From NCBI GenBank assembly GCA_902729315.2, contig LR746264.1, forward strand, positions 4,613,878 through 4,677,877: a stretch of 64,000 nucleotides of DNA. The letters are read 5' to 3'. Below are positions 50,986 through 62,084 of the stretch, one piece after another. Under the pieces are notes generated by a model. The model was not told the origin of the DNA and searched no databases. It saw only the letters and a program-made list of their open reading frames with translations. This stretch comes from Spirodela intermedia. Its lineage: Eukaryota > Streptophyta > Magnoliopsida > Alismatales > Araceae. A program made the translations under genes and the position numbers. The first letter of the stretch is position 1; every line of letters starts with the position of its first letter.

Positions 50986-52611
50986 TATGGCTTTAGCAAA
51001 TTAAAGAAGAAAACTAAGAACAATTTTGTACTATTATAGCTTCCTCCACCTAAATTTCTTCCTCATAGTTGGTGAGGAGTCTAATTTAGATTAGAATCAA
51101 CGAACACTAGAACACTACTAGTTTTCTTTATGTTTAAATTCTTAAGGTTTAGAACTTTAGCTTGAACCCCTTGGAGGAAAATGTTTAATATAGGTGGGGT
51201 GACCAGCCTGACGTGCACCAGATGGCAGGAATGGTGTGCCCCACTGTCCAAGAAAGATGGTGTGCCAGCTCAATCCGAGCCAATCCATCAACATAGAGGT
51301 GATGACATCATCATGATGACCTCAGCATAGGGGGTCTACTGATGTCAATACCCATAAAATATATATTTTAGGATGCCATTATATTTATTTGGAAATTTTA
51401 TTATTGATGTTTATTTCATAAAGGGTCCCCCTTGACCCGAGGTGAGTGTTGACTCTCTCATAAAATAAATTGTTGGAAGATAGACGAAAAGGGTTCCACT
51501 AAGGTAGTCAAAGGCTGATAGGAGAGGGGGGACCTAATAGAAAGGCAATACAATAGAAGGAGAGGAAAAACCTAAGAAAATGACAATAATGAGGGTACTT
51601 TAGTAACGATAATAAGGAACAGATAGAGAGAGAATGAGAGAAAGGGGAGTATACCATAATACAGACTAATTTATGATGGTTAGTCTCCAATTACCCTCTA
51701 CTCACAAGCATATTTTGATTCCCTTTTGTTGGCTCATGCCCCTTTTTTTTATAAGCCAAAGCCCTTCTGGTTTGAGATATTTCTTAGATATTCATGAGCC
51801 ACTTTCTTGTCCATACAAGGTTCCTCCTTCAATACCTATGAGCCTCCTTCTATGTGCAGCTCTCCCAAAGTAAAAGAATAACTTTTACTATGCTTGTAGT
51901 TGCTGGTGTCTTCCTAGAGGTGATGGCTCTCTAACCATTAAGTCCTTTTTTGACAAAGATGTGATGAGTCTACAAGTATCTCATCATTTTTTTACTTTAT
52001 TCTCTAGAGAACAAATAAAAAACCAAAGAAACGGAAAAAAGTATTTGAAAACTACTTATGACCTCTCCCTAGTTTCTTGAAGCCATATTTTTGGCCATCA
52101 ATGAATATACCAACATAGTACCCCATGTGGATTTTCCTAGGGCTAGATAACCTCTTGTGCGTTATGCAACATGAAATGAAAATAAAATGATGCTGCATAT
52201 TATTAGAAGACCAAAAACAAGTTTTTCTGACTTCAATGTCATGAATTTTTCCCATTCATTATACATTTTATCCTCTAAGAATAAAGAGAAAAAAATTATA
52301 ATTTCTTATATAAAGGTTTGGTCTCAAAATTTTAATCTCACGTTCCCTAAATGCTATCAACTATGAAAGTACGTCTCACGTGCCCTAAATGCTAAAACCT
52401 ATCAAATCGTTAGAGCAAAAACAATTGACAATGAATGAAGTATACAGAAGCATTTAGCCCCTCAAGATTTGCGCCAAGTCCAAGAAATAAGTTGCAACTT
52501 TTAACTGATTCACGTTATAGAATAATGGGTGATTTACAGAACTGAACTATAGAGAGGGAGAGTACGAAACCTGCAGGCAAGTTACAGAGCCGCAAAGGAT
52601 TCCGAGAGAGT
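50986..52611. other. Intergenic DNA between the long repeat and the PPR gene
   Basis: AT-rich with a slightly GC-richer patch at about 51180-51560. No protein match and no repeat partner in the window. The last 100-200 bases probably contain the 3' UTR of the minus-strand PPR gene. Confidence 0.4.
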
Positions 52612-54855
52612 TCACACAGCCTTCATTAATGCCCCACCAGAGACCGCAAATTCGTCAGCCATTAGTGACAACTCCGGGTCATCGTCCGCCTGCTTTGTTG
52701 TCACCGCAAGCAATTCCAACACGGCGTATATTCGCTCGGTCTCATGGTGCATCCGATCCCCCGCGGCGAACACCGACACGCCGTCGTCGAGCGTGATCCA
52801 GGACCAGCCCGGCTCCTTCTTCACGCCCTTGGACCTCATCAGCTTCCTGGCGTCGGCGGCGTCGCCCCATCTCCCCGCCGCCGCGTACATGTTGCAGAGC
52901 GTGATGTGTGTCCCCGCGCAGTTGGGCTGCGACACGAGGATCCTCTCCGCCGCGCGTTGCCCGCAGTCGGCGTGCCCGTGGACCCTGCTTGCGCGCAGCA
53001 GCATGGACCAGACGACGTCGTCGGGCTCGTGCGGCATCGTTTCGGCCAGTCGCTCCGCCGCCTCCACCAGCCCCGCGCGGCAAAGGAGGTCCACCATGCA
53101 CCCGTAGTGCTCCCTCCGCGGCTCGATCCCGTGCACCTCCCGCATTGAGCGGAAGTACTTGAACCCCAGATCCAGCAGCCCCTCGTGGCAGCAGGCGCTC
53201 AGCACGCCAACGAAGGTAACGCCGTCAGGGCGCAGCCCGGCCAGTCGCATGCTCTCGAACAGCTCGATCGTCTCCCGCCCGCAGCCGTGCTCGGCGTACC
53301 CGCTGAGCATGGACGTCCACGAGACTACGTCCACATCCCCGGCAGGAATTCCTGCAAACACCCCGCGGGCGTCGGTTATGCTGCCGCATCGGGAGTACAT
53401 GGCGATGAGAGCGCTTCGGACCATGGCGTCGGCGTGTAGACCCACCGAGATCGCGTGGGCGTGGAGCTGACGACCCTGAGCGAGCATGGCCGTGGAGCCG
53501 CACCCGCTAAGCAGGCTCCCCAGGGTGACCTCGTTTGGCGCCGTCCCGCTGTGCCGCATGGCCGCGAGAAGCCGGAATGCCGCCTCGATGTCCCCTTCCT
53601 GGGCGTGCCCGGAGACGATGGCGCTCCAGGAGACCACGTCCCTGGAGCCCATATCCTGGAACACGGCGGCCGCCTCCGCGAGCCGCCCTGTACTGGAGTA
53701 GAGGGTGATGACGGCGTTGGAGACCGAAGCCGACCGCGCCAACCCGGCGCGCACCGTTCGCGCGTGGAGCTGCTCCCCGAGGCCAAATTCAGCCAGCCCC
53801 GCGCACGCCGAGAGCGCCGCCGCGTAGGTGTACTCGTTGGGGAGAACGCCCTCTGCCTTCGTCATCGCCACGAATGTTCTGAGGGCGTCTTCGCGGCGGC
53901 CCTCCTTGAGGTAGGCGGCGATGACGGCGGTCCAGGAGACGACGTCTGGGGAGCGCATCTTCCCGAAGAGGACCAGCCCGCTGTCCATGCGGCCGCACTT
54001 GCCGTACATGGACGCGAGGGCGTTGGCGACGAAGGATGTGGTCTCGAAGCCGGTCTTCGTCGCCTGAGCGTGGATCTCCCGACCGCGGGAGAGAAGGCCG
54101 TCATCAGCGCAGGCCTTGAGGACGATGGCCAGCGTGTGGGAGTCGCACGCAATGCCGGAGACCCACATCTCCGCGAAGCGGCGGAGGGCCTCTTCGCACC
54201 GCCCGGCATGGACGAGCGCAGTGATCATGGATGTCCAGGAGACGACGTTCCTAAGGGGCATTTCGTCGAAGAGCTGGAGGGCGAAGGAGAGGAGGCCCAT
54301 CTTCCCGTACATATCAACGAGGGCGCTGCCGACGAAGACGGAGGCGACCGCCATACCAGCCTTCTCCGAGAAGGCATGGAGAGCTGCCCCGTTGGCGCGC
54401 AGCCGTCCCAACCCACAGGCCTTCAGAACGAGGCTGAGGAGGAAGGAGTCCACCGCGACGAAATGGTCGACGCGCATGCGGGAGAAGAGGCGGAGGGCTT
54501 CCATGGCGTCGCAGGAGACGACGTACCCGGAGACGAGGGTGGTCCAGGACACCACGTCTCTGTGCGTCATCTTGTTGAACAGGCTGCGGGCCTCCACAAG
54601 CCGGCAGCACTTCACCAGATGCTTCAACTGGGTGTTCCATTCGAAGGTCAGAGAGGAAGATCTCGAGGAAGAAGACACCCTGATGGCCGTTGGAACGTGG
54701 AGATGCAGTTGCAGAGCTGGGACACAGGAGGAAAGCGGGGTACTTTCTGTGACGGCACTGCCCAAGTAACCACCCTTCTGAACGCTGACGCAGCCACCAT
54801 TGACGACGGCGAGATGGCGGGGGCAGCGCCGGGAGGGAGACGCAACGAAAGACAT
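52612..54855 (-). CDS. PPR protein, PLS class with E domain (At3g47840-like)
   Basis: A single exon of 747 aa. The ATG at 54853-54855 is chosen; an upstream in-frame GTG is not a plausible plant start. The first ~70 residues are Ser-rich and basic, like an organelle-targeting peptide. PPR repeats run from about residue 72 to 615, with repeated signatures DVVSWTTLVSGY, NVVSWTSMITALVHAGR, DVVSWTAVIAAY, DVVSWSAIVSGHAQ and DVVSWTSMLSGYAEHG. The E region starts near residue 614 (VVWSMLLRA...) and continues with KEPGWSWI and GDRMHHETERIY. There is no DYW deaminase domain. Such proteins bind organellar RNA and typically specify C-to-U editing sites, with a DYW protein supplied in trans. The repeat order and wording resemble Arabidopsis At3g47840 as I remember it. 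GC content is very high. Confidence 0.92.
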   Translation of the reverse strand: MSFVASPSRRCPRHLAVVNGGCVSVQKGGYLGSAVTESTPLSSCVPALQLHLHVPTAIRVSSSSRSSSLTFEWNTQLKHLVKCCRLVEARSLFNKMTHRDVVSWTTLVSGYVVSCDAMEALRLFSRMRVDHFVAVDSFLLSLVLKACGLGRLRANGAALHAFSEKAGMAVASVFVGSALVDMYGKMGLLSFALQLFDEMPLRNVVSWTSMITALVHAGRCEEALRRFAEMWVSGIACDSHTLAIVLKACADDGLLSRGREIHAQATKTGFETTSFVANALASMYGKCGRMDSGLVLFGKMRSPDVVSWTAVIAAYLKEGRREDALRTFVAMTKAEGVLPNEYTYAAALSACAGLAEFGLGEQLHARTVRAGLARSASVSNAVITLYSSTGRLAEAAAVFQDMGSRDVVSWSAIVSGHAQEGDIEAAFRLLAAMRHSGTAPNEVTLGSLLSGCGSTAMLAQGRQLHAHAISVGLHADAMVRSALIAMYSRCGSITDARGVFAGIPAGDVDVVSWTSMLSGYAEHGCGRETIELFESMRLAGLRPDGVTFVGVLSACCHEGLLDLGFKYFRSMREVHGIEPRREHYGCMVDLLCRAGLVEAAERLAETMPHEPDDVVWSMLLRASRVHGHADCGQRAAERILVSQPNCAGTHITLCNMYAAAGRWGDAADARKLMRSKGVKKEPGWSWITLDDGVSVFAAGDRMHHETERIYAVLELLAVTTKQADDDPELSLMADEFAVSGGALMKAV

Positions 54856-55230
54856 GAACACAAATCTGCGTTCTGCACGTCAGATTATCCTATACTAAAA
54901 ACAGGAACCCTCCCCCACCACCACCTTGCAAAATCCAGAAAACAGGCCGGAATAGGGATCCAGCAACGACGATTCCAACGTTCCGTTCTAGAAACTCTTA
55001 AGAACCCTAGAAAAAGGGAGAAACCCTGAACAATCGTTTGAGCCTCCTAAGAAAGAAACCGCTGCGACAAATGCATCCATCAATCACTGCTGACTGTTCA
55101 AGGCACAACAATGCCACGCTTTCCTCTTTACAAAGGCGTTCTTACAGGTTCATCATCTCGATGAATGTGAGACCGACTGTAAAATAAATGTAAGAAGCAA
55201 AGCCAATGGGATCAGATCGATCGGACCCCT
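54856..55230 (-). promoter_or_regulatory. PPR promoter and 3' UTR of the tRNA synthetase, 375 bp
   Basis: The two minus-strand genes are head-to-tail and only 375 bp apart, so the synthetase 3' UTR and the PPR promoter must share this space. No TATA box was recognised. Confidence 0.5.
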
Positions 55231-58200
55231 CTACAGGTCCGCCCGGCCTGGGTATCGGGGGAAGGGTATCACGTCCCTGATGTTGTCCAGACCTGTGGCG
55301 AAGAGGATCATCCGCTCAAAGCCGAGGCCAAATCCACAGTGCTTCACCGTCCCATACCGACGCAGCTCAAGGTACCATTCGTAGGGTTCGATTGGCAAAC
55401 CCGAGTCCAATATCCTGCAAGCGTGGTGCGATGACCATCAGCAAATCGTGAGGATAGCTCTCCAGAAATTGGTAGATTTAGTTGATAACCGCGGCTAGTT
55501 CAGCAGGATATTTAGAACAACCGACCCCCCCCTTCCAAAAAGAAAGGATGTCAACCACCAGAAATCACCAGGCATCTTGTCCCAGATTACAATGTCTGGC
55601 GTCCAAGCGAAAAAGAGTCAACGATAGAAGCATGATCTTCTGAAAAATATATGCAAGATCGGATAACTTTGTTTTGTCCAGTTCGCCACGGATAAAGTCA
55701 AACGGCCTATACATTTATTCAGCTACGCCGAAAGCTGGTGTCTGCACCACATGGTTTTTTTTTCCACAAGACCTGCCATAGCATATGCTACAGGCGCATG
55801 TATTAAGGCTTATGACCAGAAAGACAAGGTTTCTATGGTCCAATCTGGGAGGATGTGTCAGCAGTTAGGAGATCATAGATAAGCATCAATTCTGGAGATA
55901 GCCCCATAAAGGCTACTACTAATTGGGCCATAGAACTAGTCGGATCAGCTACGAGTTAGTCTAAAGTTGGACAAACTATAGGTCGACTCGATGCAGAAAT
56001 TGGCTGACCAAAAAATAATACAAGCGCAATCGAGGTGATTGGAACCCTGATCAAAAAGAAAAGAAAAGAAGCGGGGAATGGCAAAGCCCAATCCCATTCA
56101 GGATGAGGATCCCACTATTCCAAATTCCCTGCCTGAGACTTTCTCACATCCATACATTACACAATCATTACTATTCGTAATGATGGCAAAAGATGCACAT
56201 GAAAGTCAAGGTGCAACATCCAAACACTTCGAACACAATACAAGAAAAGTTTCCTTGCAAAAGACAGAAGGAAAGTGATGATATCGGCCATAATAAACAA
56301 ATCCATAGCGCATAAATACATGAACCAGCAGCAGTAGAATTCAAGAGCCAGACTGATAATAAGAAAGCTAGAATTCTTAAATATGAGTTATGCAAAAAAC
56401 GAATATGTTGACAAATCAGTTGCGAAGGAAGAAAGGGGCCAGGCAAAAGACACCTGTTTATGAAACACAAGGACTTGGAAGAGTCTTTAAAAGAGTATTA
56501 CTTCAAAAATAGTTATTTCGAATTGTAGACGATATTACGAATGATGTCCAAGCCTTTAAAATATTTATTTCGAAATATGTAAAAAGATTGAAGTATGTTT
56601 CCAACTGTTTTTCGTAAATACTTGTAATCAGTAGGAAAATATTTTTTTATAAAAATAATATTGGACCAGAATAACCGGTATACATCATTTTACCCTTGAT
56701 ATCTACTTAAAAGAGTATTATTTCAAATTCACGAGATATTTAATAAAATAAAACATAATGATCTGACTAGTTGACCTCAGTCTAGAATTATATTACATGT
56801 CGTAAAATATAAAATAATCAGTAGCCTTGCCTAACTTTTTAAATACAGTTATATTTATTTACTAAATTATAGAATATTTAAAAGTGAACTAAAAACTGAA
56901 CTGTGTGTTCCGTGATCATCAGAATCCAAAAAAACAATTCTGCTAACTACAACCTTGGAAATGAGGCATCTTCACGAGCTTTGGGACTAAATAGGATAGC
57001 TACCTGATAAGAGTGCACCTGATACCCACCACCATGTCCGACAGTATAAGATAGATAAGAGCGATCAAGTAATATCAAATGCACATGGATGACAATGTTC
57101 TCATTTTGAAATCCTACGGCTTTAAGTTCTCAGCTGCTTAGAATTGGCGAAGCTAAAAAACTGAGAGGTAATGCTTCAAACACTAGTATTAGAAAAAAAT
57201 GATGTAATGAAATGATCCAACTTTACAGAGAATAGCTAACAGATAATTAGGAGCTACATGACATTTACGTTCGAAAAATAACAGTCAAATAAGATATACC
57301 GTTGCTGAAGGACATCAAGTCTCTCCTCCCTCTGGCTCCCTCCAATCAGCTCTCCTACCTGCAGTGGGCAAGACATAGGTAACTGTAAGAAAAGTCTTGA
57401 ACCACTACGTAGGCTATTGTCCCTTTCTTGAAAGCTACAATCCCCGGAGCAGCTTTAACTAAGAAATGTTTAAAATTCAAAATCCCTAGTCAAAATGAAA
57501 GGTGAGCATACCTTGGGCACAAGCACATCCATAGCAGCTACTGTTTTACCATCATCATTAAGCCTCATGTAAAATGCCTTAATGCCTTTAGGATAATTGT
57601 AAACAATCACAGGTTTCTTAAATATCACCTCTGTTAGGTACCTTTTTTCAAACAAAAAAAAAAGAGGGGCAATATTTCAGACATGAAAAAGAAGTAAGAA
57701 TAGACATGTAAAGAGATGTGCATAGATCTAGACATTAAAATATTATGATTGTATCTCAAACATACAAGCAACGTTTGGAAAATGGGTCTCCCCTTCCAGC
57801 AATTGCTGGAATTGGATACATATGGCACAATAACAAATCCACAAATTCTTTCAGATATAATTCCTAAAAATACATAATTTTTTATTTATTAAGTCATCCA
57901 CCATTGTCAGAAGAGTGTCAAATTAATCCAATTCCCAATATCAAATTCGAATAAGCAACAGGAAAAAAGCGCCATGTGAGTCCAGTGAATAGCTGGTTGG
58001 TCGTTATTATTATGTTTATTATTATTACAATCACTACAGGCCTCTTGAATTCTCTCTTTCACTATTTACTTTTTTGTTACCAAAAAAGCTGAAAATTCCT
58101 AGAAGTTTCTAGGAATTTTCTGATTAGGACTAAAAAATCAATCATAACCTAGAAGTCCAAAAACACAGCTCAATGATCATCCACGAAAATTATGATCATT

Positions 58201-60267
58201 GGTAATTATTGAAAAGCTATGCGCCTATCTGTTTCACATGAGAGGCAATTGCTCCCACCTGTTTCATGTCTATTTACGTCCCTAATTTTTATTACCTACC
58301 TCTCATGCTCCGATGCTAGATCAATGCCCCACGAAACTGGATTCTCAAACTTTTTGTCAGTCACATTCTCAAGAAGCTCAACAGCTTTTGTGTAAGAAAT
58401 TCGAACAAATGGACTCGATGCTACTAGCTTTAGACGTTCAATGGCAGTTTTATCGTAATTCTTCGCCATAAATTCCATGTCCTCAAGAGAATGGTCGAGC
58501 AACCATTGACAAAGGAATTTGACATAACTCTCTGCGTAGTTCATGTCATCCTGTAAAAAAATATACGTCAGAAATTATTGAACTGTGAAAGTAACCAGCA
58601 CTGAGGAAGAATTCTAGGATATACCAAAAATAGTTCACAGATCTTACCTCCAAGTTGGCAAATGCTATCTCAGGTTCAACCATCCAAAATTCAGCCAGAT
58701 GTCGTGATGTGTGGGAGTGTTCTGCACGAAATGTTGGACCAAATGTATAAACATTACCAAGGGCACAGGCATATGTTTCCACCTGAAGCTGGCCTGAAAC
58801 TGTTAGAAATGCCTGCCGCCCAAAAAAATCAAGTGCATAATCAGTTTTTCCATCCTTCTGGGGAATACCAGGCTTAAGCTTGAACCTCTCTTCTAATCTT
58901 GAAAGATTTTCCTTAGCCTTCGTCAGTTCAGTTACAGAAGCAGTGATTTCGCTCTTACTGGCTTTAATAGACTTCAAATGTGCAACTGCCTCTCCTTTCT
59001 CTTTCACAATAAGCTTAGCTGATTCAATGTCAGATTCAGATGGAGGTGGGTTTTCCTTCAACTCCTTCTCCACCTTTTCTGCATCACTAAACAACGTAGT
59101 GACCTGAAACATTTCCCCGGCACCCTCACAATCACTGGTTGTGATTATAGGAGTGTGTATGTAACGAAATCCATTCTCACGAAAGAATGTATGAGTAGCA
59201 TAAGCAAGCTCATCCCGGATTCGAGCAACTGCCGATATCTGGAGACAGAATTAAATTACCCTCAAATTATTTAGTAATATAAAGTAATGATGTACATAAA
59301 TGTCAAAAATACTGAGCTAGTCTAATGAAGCGTACAAAGGACACAATGTAAAGAAATACTTGAAGTCGAACAGCGGATACCACAATGACACAGTTAACTA
59401 CGCACGATCAGGTATGCATATACTTTTGTTTCAAGGAACAAGCTTTGTGACTAAAAATTGTCAATCAAAGCACACCACTATAATGCAAACAACTACCATT
59501 CAAACTTGAAACCCGTCACCACCGTGGCAATCGTTACCAGCATATGAAAATGCAATCTACCGTTCAACCAGTCAATGACATGTAACCAATCTCACTTCAG
59601 GAAAGTTGCAATGGCAAATCACAGTAGTAATAACAATTCTCGAAAACTCTCTCGAGAAATTTTATTCAACTAGAGCAACACAAGAGTGGAAGCAGCACGA
59701 AGACAAAAATGACCCTAAATTGACTACAATCGTGATGAATATGAAGAAGAACAGAGAACACAGTCTTACCGTATTGGTTCGAGCCCGAAGGTGGACCCAA
59801 TCCCTTAGGAACTCAAGGGTGAGACGAGTCTTGGGCAGAGGGTACTTGCCCGGATCACAGGGACCAACCTCCAGGATCCGCTCCGCTCGCAACTCTAGGC
59901 TCTGCTTAACCCCCTCAGGAGGTCGTTTCAACACGCCCTCAATTACCACGCAGGTGCCCGTCGGCGTCAGCTGCGCCAGCGGGTGTACAGCAGCGTCCAC
60001 GATCACCTGCAAATTCGCTAGGCACGACCCGTCGTTGAGCTCTAGGAAAGCAAATGATCCTTTCCCCTGCTCTCGCCCCGTCCTCACCCAGCCCCCAACC
60101 ACCATCTTCTTCCCTGCCAGCGCCGCGACGTCAACGGCTGTCACTATAGACCGGATGCGAGTCCGCTCAAAGGACGGCTCCAGCTCGTCCGTGGCGAACG
60201 GTGCCATGGCCGCCATCTTGCCATCCGGGGGACCCGCCTCAGGCGCGGCTCCGAGGTCGCTGGCCAT
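55231..60267 (-). CDS. Asparaginyl-tRNA synthetase, cytosolic (class IIb)
   Basis: Six exons in transcript order: 59770-60267, 58648-59238, 58300-58550, 57512-57641, 57300-57358, 55231-55414. All borders are GT-AG, phases match, and the frame is 570 aa (Arabidopsis cytosolic enzyme about 572). It joins Asn to tRNA-Asn in the cytosol; no targeting peptide is seen. An OB-fold anticodon-binding domain is at about 50-145 ([20 protein letters not shown]). Motif 1 is near 184-196 ([13 protein letters not shown]). A lysine/glutamate-rich helical insertion typical of the plant cytosolic enzyme (WHEP-like) is at about 217-288. Motif 2 is near 336-356 ([21 protein letters not shown], with His340 where Asn is usual). 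Motif 3 is GFGLGFER at 537-544. The end GRADL matches the family. The ATG at 60267 gives the expected length. Confidence 0.95.
55415..57299 (-). other. Intron 5 of the asparaginyl-tRNA synthetase
   Basis: 1.9 kb, AT-rich in its middle. A short word aaaagagtatta followed by c/tttcaaa recurs at about 56490 and 56710. No coding fragment was recognised. Confidence 0.6.
57642..58299 (-). other. Intron 3 of the asparaginyl-tRNA synthetase, with perfect hairpin
   Basis: 658 bp. It contains the perfect 14-bp inverted repeat at 58091-58120. Confidence 0.7.
58091..58120. repeat. Perfect 14-bp inverted repeat with 2-base loop
   Basis: gaaaattcctagaa, then gt, then ttctaggaattttc. It would form a tight RNA hairpin in the synthetase pre-mRNA. 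Confidence 0.95.
59239..59769 (-). other. Intron 1 of the asparaginyl-tRNA synthetase
   Basis: 531 bp. I see nothing in it beyond splice sites. Confidence 0.7.
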
Positions 60268-60359
60268 TATCTCTGCCCCCTGGTGGTCAGTATCACCGGC
60301 GGCGCTAGGGCTTTGCGAAGGACTTGCTACTCAGTCCTTGCGCTCCCTCTATCTCTGCA

Positions 60360-60366
60360 ATATATA
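60360..60366 (-). promoter_or_regulatory. Possible TATA box of the asparaginyl-tRNA synthetase
   Basis: ctatatat on the minus strand, about 95 bp upstream of the ATG, in a region otherwise GC-balanced. Position fits a core promoter. Confidence 0.45.
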
Positions 60367-60552
60367 GGGCAGGCAGATAGTGATTTTCGCGTTTCAAAAG
60401 CCTCCCAAGTGTCTGGAAAGGGTCAACTCAGACTGTCCCACCGCTGCTCGCACTTTATTCTTATTTTTCAAAACTTGGACCGCAAGATACTTTCAACCAA
60501 TCACCCTCAGAGGATTCATATGATCTAATATATGATTTATTAAATATACCCT

Positions 60553-61041
60553 CATCAAATATATGATGTATTTAACTTAAAACTAATAAAAAAATTAAAA
60601 TTATAATATAATATAATGAGAATGATCAGTAATATTGATTCCTACAGAAATACACAAATAGGTGATAAATACAACAAAAAAATTAATTTTGATGGGTAGA
60701 TTCATAAGATCTACCTATCATCTGACGTCATCAAATAGATGATTTATTAATTTAAAATTCATAATAATTTTAAAATTATAATCTAATATAATGAGAATGA
60801 TAAGTAATACTAATTCCTACAAAAACACAAAGTGTGTTATAAATATAACAAAAAAATGAATTTTGATAGGTAGATTCATAAGGTCTACCTATCAACTCTG
60901 TCATGAAATATAGTATTTATGAACTTCAAAATTAATAATAATGTTAAAATTATAATCTGATATAATGAGAATGATAAGTAATATTGATTTCCTATAGAAA
61001 TACACAAATGGGTTATCAATACAACAAAAGAAATTAGTTTT
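60553..61041. repeat. Tandem repeat, about 175-bp unit, nearly three copies
   Basis: Copies start near 60553, 60729 and 60902; the word ataatgagaatga recurs at 60613, 60788 and 60962. Copies 1 and 2 each end with a hairpin (60691-60719, 60865-60893); copy 3 is truncated before it. It lies upstream of the asparaginyl-tRNA synthetase promoter. Confidence 0.85.
60865..60893. repeat. Perfect 10-bp inverted repeat in the 175-bp unit
   Basis: gataggtaga, then a 9-base spacer, then tctacctatc. The first tandem copy has the same structure with one mismatch (60691-60719). Confidence 0.9.
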
Positions 61042-61655
61042 GTCACACCTAAGTTACAAATGTACCAAGAGATGAAAAAGGCATTGGCCTCTGACTATTA
61101 CAATATATGTTGACTTTTAGTGAAAAACAATTTAATCTTAATGAAAGAAATAAAACAATATTGATATATCATTATATTATTTAGGACATTTTTTTCTCAA
61201 AGATTAATTTACTGTATTATAACATGTATTAGAATCTTGGAGAAAACTAAGGTTATTAATGTAATGATTTCTCTTTTGTTTATGTTTGGGTCATCAATTT
61301 ACTCAATTTATGGTAAATAAATGAAGTCAACTCACTTTCTATGAACTATATAGAGTACAAGACCAAAAAGAAAAATAGACCTCTCAAGCACATGTTGAAA
61401 TTACTCAAAAAGTGATTTTTAACTCTATATTTAAATCTATGTTCTCTCAAATGAAAGTAAGTTATAGTCTTGCCAACATGTGGAGCTTTCCAACTTACAT
61501 GCCCACATTTTGTGTATATTGTAAGATTTTCACTATATTTTATTTTACTTATTTGTGATAACAATTGTTTTCATCAAATGTTTGATGTATGCACCCAAGT
61601 CACATTTAGAGCAATGAATTTAAGTTTGCAAGTCAATACAAAGGCATTTAAAGAG
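61042..61655. other. AT-rich intergenic DNA
   Basis: No coding or repeat structure recognised between the two tandem-repeat tracts. Confidence 0.45.
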
Positions 61656-62084
61656 TTTCTCTAACTAAAGCTAAGAATATAAGGTTGACTAGATAAAGTT
61701 GTTAATTTTATGTTATCCAGGCAAGTTGATGCATATGCCGGATCTATCTACTCTAAATAAATTACACAACTTATATAAGAGTATAATGCTTACAGAATCA
61801 AACCACTACAATAAATATGATTTTAATTATTCATTGAGTGTTGACTCATTTGTTTTTTTCTGAAGAGTCAACTAAAGCCAAGAATACAAGGTTGACTAGC
61901 TAGAGTTGTTGATTTTATGCTATCTAGGCAAGTTGATGCATATGTTAAATCTGTCTACTCTAAATGAATTGCACACACTACATAAGAATAGAATACCAAG
62001 AGAGTTAAACCACTCAAAATAAAATATTATTTTAATTATCTATTTAAGAAGTGTTGACTCACTTGTTTTTTCTGAAGAGTCAAC
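61656..62084. repeat. Tandem duplication, 207-bp unit
   Basis: aactaaag begins matching units at 61663 and 61870, both continuing gc(t/c)aagaata(t/c)aaggttgacta. A third unit begins (ctgaagagtcaact) at about 62070 and stops. Copies differ at scattered positions. Confidence 0.85.

Noticed and set aside
53455-55029. 524-codon plus-strand ORF covering the PPR gene
   Set aside because: It is the antisense shadow of a very GC-rich gene. The minus strand shows regular PPR motifs and an E domain, and the plus frame matches nothing.
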